Source: JBFLYO01 sp040756745 (GTDB lineage Bacteria > Bacteroidota > Ignavibacteria > UBA10030 > UBA6906). From it: a stretch of 12,701 nt of DNA. Positions 6,663 through 12,701 of this stretch are shown here, piece after piece. Where the stretch lies: NCBI GenBank assembly GCA_040756745.1, contig JBFLYO010000053.1:1-12701 (forward strand). Direction: 5' to 3'. A model generated the notes under the pieces. The model did no database searches, was not told the origin of the DNA, and worked only from the letters and a program-made list of their open reading frames with translations. The position numbers and the translations under genes are program-made. Position 1 is the first letter of the stretch, and the number at the start of each line of letters is the position of its first letter.

Positions 6663-9053
6663 ATGAAACACACGATAAAACGGTGGACGGCCCTGTTCCT
6701 GGGAGCGTGGCTGTTCCTCCTCGCTCATGACTCCGCAGCCGCCCAGATCCCGCCGAAGCGCGAGTTCCGCGCTGCGTGGGTTGCAACGGTGGTGAACCTC
6801 GACTGGCCGAGCTCCAACTCGTTGACAGTTCAGAATCAGAAGGATCAGCTCGTCTCGGTTTTCAGCGCCTTGAAGGCGAACGGAATCAGCGCGGTCATCT
6901 TTCAGGTCCGCCCGGAATGCGATGCACTCTATGACTCACCGTACGAGCCCTGGTCGTACTGGCTGACGGGAGTGCAGGGTTCCCCGCCGAACCCGTATTA
7001 CGACCCGCTTACCTTCGCCGTGGACGAGGCGCACAAGAGGGGGATGGAACTCCATGCGTGGTTCAATCCCTACCGTGCCGAACGTACCGCAGGGAGCTAT
7101 CCGACCGCGGCCAGCCATGTCACGAACGTCCACCCTGAATGGGTCATCCAAATCGGAACGCTGAAGTTTCTTGACCCTGGCTTGCCGGCAGTCAGGGAAT
7201 ATGACGCCCGCGTGATCGCAGATGTCGTGCGCCGTTACGATGTGGACGGGATCCACATGGACGACTATTTCTATCCCTATTCCCCGAACCAGATTACTAC
7301 ACAAGACGCATCCACGTTTGCGAACTACCCGCGCGGATTCACCGATATCGGCAACTGGAGGCGGGACAACATCAATCTACTCCTCCGTATGATCCGCGAC
7401 AGCGTCCAGGCGATCAAGCCGTTCGTTAAGTTCGGCATGAGTCCGTTCGGAATCTGGAAGAACGGAGTGCCTCCCGGGACCACCGGCATGGATGCGTACA
7501 GCACTATCTATTGCGACGCGATCGCCTGGCTGCACGAAGGTTCCATTGATTATCTGACGCCGCAATTGTACTGGGCGTTCGGCGGCGGACAGGATTACGC
7601 AAAGCTGATGCCCTGGTGGGCTGATTCTGTCAGTGCCAATGGGAGGCACTTCTACCCCGGCCAGGCGGCATACCGCATCAACGACAACAACTGGGCTGCA
7701 ACGGAGCTGCCAAACCAGATCGCGCTGAACCGCGCGAATCCGAAAACCGGCGGCAGTGTGTTTTTCCGCGCCCAGCAGGGCGTGAACAACAACCCCAAGG
7801 GGTTCGCGGATTCATTACGGTCTAACTACTACCGATATCCAGCCCTGTTGCCGAGAATGAACTGGAAGGATTCTATTCCCCCATACTATCCGAAAGGGAT
7901 CCAGTACGGTGCACCCGTCGCGGGGGTACCGTCAGCACTGACATGGGAACCCCCCAATCCCGCCCCTGATGGAGACAGTGCCTCCCGCTATGTTGTGTAT
8001 CGATTTGACCACCGTCCGGCCGCGTCTGAACTTGATGACGCGCGAAATATCGTCTCCATCGAGGAGACGCGGTCGTATACCCCTCCAGTCCCTCCGGCCG
8101 CGCCGGGCCCCTACTATTATACGGTCACCGCGCTTGATCGCAACTACAACGAAAGTGATACAAGCTTCATTCTGATTATCGGTCCGCCTCCGGTTCCCGT
8201 GCTTTCTTCTCCGCCGAACGCCTCCACAGATCTGCCGGAGAGCGTCCGGGTGGCCTGGCGGACCACCGCGTTTACCTCTCAATTCCAGCTGCAGGCCGGT
8301 ACAGACTCCACTTTCGCAACCGGCATCCTGATTGACGTTCAGGGCATCGCGGATACCTTCCGGATCGTTACCGGGCTCGAGGGACAGACGACGTACTACT
8401 GGCGCGTGCGGGGACTGGGCGCAGGGGGAACCGGATCGTACTCGTCGCCGTTTACATTTGCGACCGGATTCCCGCGGTCCCCACTACTCGTAGCTCCGGC
8501 CAACATCCGGACCGATGTTCCTCTCGATACTGTTTTGACCTGGAGCGCTTCGCTCTCGACCCAGCCGGTCACCTATCGGGTACAGTATGCGAGGAGCGCC
8601 GATTTTGCCGCTCTCATCGTCGATACGTCTGGTGTGACAGATACTACGCTTCAAATACACGGACTCCAGAGTTTCACGATCTATTTCTGGCGCGTCCGGG
8701 CCGCGAATGCCATCGGAACGAGCGCGTGGTCAACCGTGTTCCGTTTCCGCACGATGCTGGTCAGCAGCGTGGAGGTACTGGAAACGCCAACAGCGTATTC
8801 GCTCGAACAAAACTACCCCAACCCGTTTAACCCCTATACCACGATCCCGTTTGAAGTCCCTGCCACAGGTCGGGTCACGATCGTGGTGTACGACCTGCTT
8901 GGCAGGGAAGTGGAAACGCTTGTCGACGAGGTGCGGTCTCCCGGACGCTACACCGTCTCATGGAATGCCGGAGGAAGGTCGAGCGGCGTGTATTTCGTCC
9001 GCATGGCCGCGGGCGGATTTGTTGCAGTGAAACGCATGATTCTGATTAAATAA
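6663..9053 (+). CDS. GHL10-family (DUF187, DigH/YddW-like) glycoside hydrolase with Fn3-like domains and T9SS sorting domain
   Basis: This is a 796-residue protein. The ATG at 6663 is chosen over an in-frame TTG at 6633 because a signal peptide starts right there (RWTALFLGAWLFLL, cleavage near 'SAAA|Q', residue 27) and GGGGAG lies at 6645-6650. Residues about 32-390 are a GHL10 catalytic domain. It has 'REFRAAWVATVVNLDWPSS' (33-51), 'GISAVIFQVRPECDALY' (74-90), 'GMELHAWFNPYRA' (127-139), the acidic motif 'VDGIHMDDYFYPY' (194-206) and 'IDYLTPQLYW' (295-304). E. coli DigH, of this family, cleaves glycan strands of peptidoglycan stripped of stem peptides. Three Fn3-like modules follow (about 415-505, 508-602, 605-698). 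The protein ends in a type A sorting domain ('QNYPNPFNPYTTIPFEVP' to 'VKRMILIK', 712-796). It is first in a four-gene cassette, 4 nt before the NlpC/P60 gene. The substrate is inferred from family and context. Confidence 0.88.
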   Translation: MKHTIKRWTALFLGAWLFLLAHDSAAAQIPPKREFRAAWVATVVNLDWPSSNSLTVQNQKDQLVSVFSALKANGISAVIFQVRPECDALYDSPYEPWSYWLTGVQGSPPNPYYDPLTFAVDEAHKRGMELHAWFNPYRAERTAGSYPTAASHVTNVHPEWVIQIGTLKFLDPGLPAVREYDARVIADVVRRYDVDGIHMDDYFYPYSPNQITTQDASTFANYPRGFTDIGNWRRDNINLLLRMIRDSVQAIKPFVKFGMSPFGIWKNGVPPGTTGMDAYSTIYCDAIAWLHEGSIDYLTPQLYWAFGGGQDYAKLMPWWADSVSANGRHFYPGQAAYRINDNNWAATELPNQIALNRANPKTGGSVFFRAQQGVNNNPKGFADSLRSNYYRYPALLPRMNWKDSIPPYYPKGIQYGAPVAGVPSALTWEPPNPAPDGDSASRYVVYRFDHRPAASELDDARNIVSIEETRSYTPPVPPAAPGPYYYTVTALDRNYNESDTSFILIIGPPPVPVLSSPPNASTDLPESVRVAWRTTAFTSQFQLQAGTDSTFATGILIDVQGIADTFRIVTGLEGQTTYYWRVRGLGAGGTGSYSSPFTFATGFPRSPLLVAPANIRTDVPLDTVLTWSASLSTQPVTYRVQYARSADFAALIVDTSGVTDTTLQIHGLQSFTIYFWRVRAANAIGTSAWSTVFRFRTMLVSSVEVLETPTAYSLEQNYPNPFNPYTTIPFEVPATGRVTIVVYDLLGREVETLVDEVRSPGRYTVSWNAGGRSSGVYFVRMAAGGFVAVKRMILIK

Positions 9054-9057
9054 GCGG

Positions 9058-10305
9058 ATGGACCTTATGTGCATGCCGGTGCTCGCACTATGCCGCTGGC
9101 CTCACCTGATCACGGGTCTGGTGATCGGCCTCGCCGGTCCTCTCGCGATCACGGTATCCGGATGCAGGGAAGGAGCGCAGCGTGACGCCGATGCTCTTTT
9201 ACAGGAGGCAAGGGAGAAACTCGCCACCGACCACCGCACCGTCGTGTTTGATGTCCAGGGGTCCGTCACCGGCGGCATGCTCACGCTGCGGGGAGAGATC
9301 CAGAATGCCTCCCTCAAGGAGGACCTGTTGAAGTACCTGAAGAAACATGGACACTTTACGGTGGTGGAAAGTCTGATGGTCCTTCCTGATCCTGCGCTGG
9401 GAACACGAACCTACGGGGTGGTCAGTCTGAGCGTCGCCAACATCCGGACATCTCCCGACCATGGCGCGGAGATGGGGACGCAGGCAATCCTGGGGACGCC
9501 GGTGAAGGTGTTGAAGAAACGCCACGGTTGGTTCTATGTTCAGACGCCCGACGAGTATCTTGGATGGACCGATGACCCTGTGGTGCGCATGGATGACAGC
9601 TCCTATCGTGCATGGACGGATCGGCCGAAAGTGATTGTGACAGCCCCCTTCGGCTGGGTCCGTGAAGCGCCTTCGGACAATTCGCAACCGGTGAGCGATG
9701 TTGTTGCGGGATCCCTCCTCGCGGTGGTGGGGAAGGGGCGGACGCATTATGAACTGGACTACCCGGATGGGCGGCGAGGCTTTCTCCCACTCCGTGAGGG
9801 CGCACCCTTCGATCATTGGCTGTCTGTAACACATGATACCCCCGAGAGCATTGTCGCAACGGCAAAGCAGTACAAGGGCGTCCCCTACCTGTGGGGAGGG
9901 ACTTCAGCGAAAGGGATGGATTGCTCGGGGTTCACCAAGACGGTCTATTTTCTCAATGGTGTCCTCCTGCCGCGTGATGCAGACCAGCAGGCGAGCGTCG
10001 GCGATCCGGTGGAGGTCGCCGGGGGAATTCCAGAATTTCGTGCGGGGGACCTGCTCTTCTTTGGAAGGCGCGCCTCTGAGGGTAAGGGGGAGCGGGTAAC
10101 TCACGTCGCCATCTCCCTCGGCGGCGCGCGCTTCATCCATGCCTCCGGGGACGTGCATATGAACAGCCTCAGTCCCGCTGACACAGACTTCAGCAACTAT
10201 CGCTCGGAATCCTTCCTCCGGGCGCGACGGATCATCGGCGCAGGGGAGGCCTCCGGCGTTCGGCGTCTCCTCACCATCCCGTACTACCGCACCAATGAGC
10301 CCTGA
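9058..10305 (+). CDS. SH3b-containing NlpC/P60 peptidoglycan endopeptidase lipoprotein
   Basis: This 415-residue protein has an N-terminal hydrophobic segment ending in the lipobox 'VSGC' (Cys36), so it is a predicted lipoprotein. Residues about 44-110 resemble a BON-type domain ('GGMLTLRGEIQNASLKEDLLKYL' with a flanking amphipathic helix). Two bacterial SH3-like domains follow at about 118-180 ('LSVANIRTSPDHGA', 'GWFYVQTPDEYLGW') and 190-246. An NlpC/P60 domain covers about 262-392. It has the catalytic Cys289 in 'GMDCSGF', His349 in 'VTHVAISLG' and His361 in 'FIHASG', plus the usual 'GVPYLWGG'. This SH3b-NlpC/P60 layout is that of YkfC-type gamma-D-glutamyl-diamino-acid endopeptidases, which release L-Ala-D-Glu from stem peptides. 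The next gene is the matching dipeptide epimerase, as in the Bacillus ykf operon. The ATG is 4 nt after the GHL10 stop with no clear ribosome site, which suggests translational coupling. ATGs at 9067 and 9073 are possible alternatives. Confidence 0.88.
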   Translation: MDLMCMPVLALCRWPHLITGLVIGLAGPLAITVSGCREGAQRDADALLQEAREKLATDHRTVVFDVQGSVTGGMLTLRGEIQNASLKEDLLKYLKKHGHFTVVESLMVLPDPALGTRTYGVVSLSVANIRTSPDHGAEMGTQAILGTPVKVLKKRHGWFYVQTPDEYLGWTDDPVVRMDDSSYRAWTDRPKVIVTAPFGWVREAPSDNSQPVSDVVAGSLLAVVGKGRTHYELDYPDGRRGFLPLREGAPFDHWLSVTHDTPESIVATAKQYKGVPYLWGGTSAKGMDCSGFTKTVYFLNGVLLPRDADQQASVGDPVEVAGGIPEFRAGDLLFFGRRASEGKGERVTHVAISLGGARFIHASGDVHMNSLSPADTDFSNYRSESFLRARRIIGAGEASGVRRLLTIPYYRTNEP

Positions 10306-11437
10306 CCGACGCACGTTCCTCAAGCACTCGTTGACCGCCGGTGCGACCCTCGCGCTTCATCCGCGTTCTCTCTTTTCGGCATCACACAACAGGCAGGTGA
10401 ATCGCATGAAGCTCCGTTTCTACCCTTACACCCTGGAATTGAAGCACGTATTCACCCTCGCTACGAGTTCGCGCACCACGACGCCGGTGATGATGGTCGA
10501 AGTGGAGCAAGACGGCATCATCGGCTACGGCGAGGCCTCGATGCCACCCTATCTCGGCGAGAGCCATGCGACGGCGCAGGCGTTCCTTGCGAAGGTCGAC
10601 CTGTCGCGGTACGGCGACCCCTTCATGCTGGAGAAGATCCTCGGCGATATCGATGGAATCGAGCCCGGGAATCACGCCGCCAAGGCGGCCGTCGATATCG
10701 CCCTGCACGACTGGATCGGCAAGAAGATGGGATATCCCTGGTACAGGATCTGGGGACTTGACCCGGCGAAGGCGCCGGTGACCACGTTTACCATCGGGAT
10801 TGATACCAGGGAAGTTGTCCGGCAGAAGGTCAAAGAGGCGGACGTCTACAGAGTGCTGAAGGTGAAGCTCGGTCGCGAGAATGATAAAGAGATGATCGAG
10901 ACGATCCGGGAGGTGACCGACAAGCCCCTCCGCGTCGACGTGAATCAGGGATGGAAGGACCGGTCGTTCGCGCTTTCCATGATCGAGTGGCTCGCGACGA
11001 AGGGGATCGAGTTCGTCGAGCAGCCGATGCCGAAGGAACAGGTGGACGACATCGCCTGGCTTAGGTCGAAGAGCCCACTCCCGATCATCGGCGACGAAAG
11101 CGTCGTCCGCCTCCCGGATGTCCGCAAGGCCTACGGAGTGTATGACGGGGTCAACATCAAGCTGATGAAATGCACCGGCATGCGGGAAGCATACAAGATG
11201 ATCGCTCTCGCTCGCGGTCTCGGCATGAAGGTCATGCTCGGCTGCATGACGGAGACCTCGTGCGCAATCTCCGCGGCGGCCCAGCTCTCGCCGCTCGTCG
11301 ACTATGCTGATCTCGACGGCGCTGTTCTCATCAAGAATGATCTTTTCGCGGGGGCCACGATCGTCGATGGCAGGGTGACCCTCACGCGACTTCCCGGCAT
11401 CGGGGTTACCAGACTCAAGGACGACGGCCATGGCTGA
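10295..11437 (+). CDS. Dipeptide epimerase (L-Ala-D/L-Glu epimerase-like, enolase superfamily) with apparent Tat signal
   Basis: This 380-residue protein belongs to the muconate-lactonizing subgroup of the enolase superfamily. The general base pair 'KVK' is at Lys189/Lys191. The metal ligands are Asp215 ('RVDVNQGW'), Glu242 ('FVEQPMP') and Asp267 ('IIGDES'). The opposing base is Lys289 ('NIKLMKCTG'). 'DLD' (339-341) matches the DxD that holds the substrate ammonium in dipeptide epimerases. Known members convert L-Ala-D-Glu from peptidoglycan to L-Ala-L-Glu. The N-terminus 'DRRTFLKHSLTAGATLAL' looks like a twin-arginine signal, whereas characterised Bacillus and E. coli enzymes are cytoplasmic. 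An internal ATG at 10406 (Met38, start of the conserved domain) has AGGTGA 5 nt before it and would give a cytosolic enzyme. The ATG at 10295 overlaps the preceding gene by 11 nt. The substrate specificity is supported by the neighbouring NlpC/P60 gene. Confidence 0.9.
   Translation: MSPDRRTFLKHSLTAGATLALHPRSLFSASHNRQVNRMKLRFYPYTLELKHVFTLATSSRTTTPVMMVEVEQDGIIGYGEASMPPYLGESHATAQAFLAKVDLSRYGDPFMLEKILGDIDGIEPGNHAAKAAVDIALHDWIGKKMGYPWYRIWGLDPAKAPVTTFTIGIDTREVVRQKVKEADVYRVLKVKLGRENDKEMIETIREVTDKPLRVDVNQGWKDRSFALSMIEWLATKGIEFVEQPMPKEQVDDIAWLRSKSPLPIIGDESVVRLPDVRKAYGVYDGVNIKLMKCTGMREAYKMIALARGLGMKVMLGCMTETSCAISAAAQLSPLVDYADLDGAVLIKNDLFAGATIVDGRVTLTRLPGIGVTRLKDDGHG
10395..10408 (+). promoter_or_regulatory. 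Possible internal ribosome binding site and alternative start in the epimerase gene
   Basis: AGGTGA (10395-10400) complements the 16S tail and lies 5 nt before the in-frame ATG at 10406-10408. No comparable site precedes the upstream ATG at 10295, although coupling to the overlapping gene could replace it. Using the inner start would remove the whole Tat-like leader. Confidence 0.4.
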
Positions 11438-12584
11438 ACAGTCCGCTTCCTCCCCCCGGCTCCAATCTCTCGATGCGTTCCGAGGCGCCACCATCGCCGG
11501 GATGATTCTTGTCAACAACCCCGGCTCGTGGTCGAATATCTATCCGCAGCTCGGACATGCGCCCTGGAACGGTTGGACGTTCACCGACTGGATTTTCCCG
11601 TTTTTCCTCTGGATCGTCGGCGTCGCGATGACGATGTCGTTTCGCAAACGGATGGAGGCCGGAGCCAACAAGGGGAAACTGCTTGGCCATGTGTTTCGCC
11701 GCGCCATCATCATTTTCGGCCTCGGGCTCTTCCTGTCCGGTTTCCCCTTCGGGATGGCGTTCGACCATCAGTTCTCCTTTGCGGCGTGGCGCATTCCGGG
11801 CGTCCTGCAGCGGATCGCGGTCTGTTATCTGATTGCCAGCATGATCGTCCTGTACGCGGGTCTGCGCGCTCAGATCTGGTGGACTGTCGGATTGCTTGCG
11901 GGGTACTGGGTCGCACTCATGCTGATCCCTGTCCCCGGCTACGGAGCAGGGGTTCTTGATCCCATGGGGAACCTCTGCCGGTGGGTCGATTCGAATCTCC
12001 TGGTCGGACATACCTGGTCAGGCGCGCCTGCGCCGGGCTTCGATCCGGAGGGGATTCCCAGCACACTTGGCGCAATCGCAACGACGCTGTTCGGCGTGCT
12101 TACGGGACACTGGCTGAGAACCGAGCGAACACCCGAAGAGAAGACGGCGTGGATGTTCGTTGCAGGGAACCTCATGCTCCTGGCAGGAGCAATCATAGAT
12201 ATCTGGCTCCCGATCAATAAGAACCTCTGGACGAGCTCCTACAGCATTTTCATGGCGGGCTGGGCGCTGGTCTGCTTCGCCATGTTCTACTGGCTGATGG
12301 ACGTGAAGAAGCATGTCACATGGGCACTGCCGTTCGTCATCTATGGCATGAACGCCATCGCCGTGTTCGTCCTCTCAGGCCTCGTTGCTCGCCTCCTGAT
12401 GCTTATCAAGTGGACCGGCGCCGAAGGAGAACCCGTGTCGCTGAAAGGGTGGATCTACAACACACTGTTCGTTCCATACTTCAGTCCGGTAAATGCGTCG
12501 ACGATGTTTGCGGTGTGCTTTATTTTGGTGATGTACCTGGTGGTGTGGGGGATGTGGAAGAGGAAGTGGTTTGTCAAGATCTAG
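11430..12584 (+). CDS. NagX/HGSNAT-like multi-pass membrane acyltransferase (COG4299/DUF5009 type)
   Basis: This 384-residue integral membrane protein has about ten hydrophobic segments (about 50-70, 90-108, 127-146, 148-168, 210-228, 240-260, 270-290, 298-323 and 355-377, plus a weaker one near the N-terminus). It opens with 'RLQSLDAFRGATIAGMILVN' (10-29) and then 'HAPWNGWTFTDWIFPFFLW' (43-61). The latter is very close to the segment holding the active-site histidine of human heparan-alpha-glucosaminide N-acetyltransferase (HGSNAT); His43 would be the equivalent. HGSNAT moves an acetyl group from cytosolic acetyl-CoA across the membrane to a terminal glucosamine. Bacterial relatives are annotated NagX and are often linked to amino-sugar use. 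The ATG overlaps the epimerase stop by 8 nt (ATGGCTGA) with AAGGA upstream, so the genes are coupled. A role in handling amino sugars released from peptidoglycan is inferred. The alternative is amino-sugar transport. Confidence 0.82.
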   Translation: MAEQSASSPRLQSLDAFRGATIAGMILVNNPGSWSNIYPQLGHAPWNGWTFTDWIFPFFLWIVGVAMTMSFRKRMEAGANKGKLLGHVFRRAIIIFGLGLFLSGFPFGMAFDHQFSFAAWRIPGVLQRIAVCYLIASMIVLYAGLRAQIWWTVGLLAGYWVALMLIPVPGYGAGVLDPMGNLCRWVDSNLLVGHTWSGAPAPGFDPEGIPSTLGAIATTLFGVLTGHWLRTERTPEEKTAWMFVAGNLMLLAGAIIDIWLPINKNLWTSSYSIFMAGWALVCFAMFYWLMDVKKHVTWALPFVIYGMNAIAVFVLSGLVARLLMLIKWTGAEGEPVSLKGWIYNTLFVPYFSPVNASTMFAVCFILVMYLVVWGMWKRKWFVKI

Positions 12585-12635
12585 CAACGACAAGAGCGGT
12601 CAACTTTTGTCATGAATCGAAACCCTATCCCCTGG

Positions 12636-12698
12636 CCCCTTCCCCTTGGAAAGGGGAAGGGGAAGATCAAGGTCTCCCCTCCCTTTTCAAGGGAGGGG
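12636..12698. repeat. Two tandem palindromes, possible dispersed REP-like element or terminator
   Basis: The first palindrome has arms CCCCTTCCCCTT (12636-12647) and AAGGGGAAGGGG (12651-12662) around GGA. The second has CCCCTCCCTT (12676-12685) and AAGGGAGGGG (12689-12698) around TTC. Both are perfect and separated by 13 nt. They lie 51 nt after the last gene, with no pure T run after either hairpin. Strand-asymmetric C/T and A/G tracts with 3-nt loops are typical of dispersed palindromic repeats in environmental genomes. They may also end transcription of the cassette. The element touches the window edge, so its right boundary is unknown. Confidence 0.65.
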
Positions 12699-12701
12699 CC
12701 G

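Noticed and set aside
9058..9066. Two ATG codons at 9058 and 9067 as evidence of a misplaced start
   Set aside because: Both give the same lipobox at the same distance scale, and no ribosome site favours one. The 5'-most ATG was kept as it sits 4 nt after the upstream stop.
10382..11518. A 378-codon open frame on the - strand opposite the epimerase
   Set aside because: The + strand encodes every catalytic motif of the enolase superfamily. The opposite frame has low-complexity Arg/His/Asp composition typical of antisense shadows.

Overview
The window is a gene-dense stretch (about 57-60% GC by eye) with nine coding sequences, all on the + strand. No RNA genes, CRISPR arrays or transposase genes were seen. 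The lineage signal comes from protein architecture. Two proteins end in the 'QNYPNPFNP' type A sorting domain of the type IX secretion system (T9SS), and a PorV/PorQ-family outer membrane protein and a TonB-dependent receptor tail are also present. Together these point to the Bacteroidota/Ignavibacteria-Calditrichota side of the tree. The high GC and environmental flavour suggest an uncultured Ignavibacteria-like organism, but the exact phylum is an inference.

Region A (1-5057) looks like one transcription unit with gaps of 20, 19 and 45 nt. It holds the C-terminal end of a TonB-dependent receptor-like beta-barrel, a 716-aa exported protein with a fibronectin III-like domain and a divergent sorting domain, a PorV/PorQ-family outer membrane protein, and a lipoprotein with an IPT/TIG domain followed by a probable beta-propeller. 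This is a surface uptake or secretion set whose cargo cannot be named from sequence.

Region B (5058-6662) starts with a 195-nt AT-richer leader containing palindromes and two Shine-Dalgarno-like tracts. It then carries a monocistronic secreted beta-propeller protein with a T9SS sorting domain, closed by a strong hairpin terminator.

Region C (6663-12584) is a tightly packed four-gene cassette with gaps of +4, -11 and -8 nt. It encodes a GHL10 (DigH/YddW-type) glycoside hydrolase with a T9SS sorting domain, a lipoprotein NlpC/P60 endopeptidase with SH3b domains, an L-Ala-D/L-Glu-type dipeptide epimerase with an apparent Tat signal, and a NagX/HGSNAT-like multi-pass membrane acyltransferase. 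The four activities fit one job: cutting peptidoglycan glycan and stem peptides outside the cytoplasm, then handling the released dipeptide and amino sugar. This is the most coherent and interesting system in the window. The surface-sorting tag on the hydrolase suggests scavenging of foreign wall material as much as recycling of the cell's own wall.

Region D (12585-12701) is non-coding and ends in two tandem, near-perfect palindromes of C/T-rich and A/G-rich arms. They look like a dispersed palindromic repeat and may also act as a terminator. The element reaches the right edge of the window.
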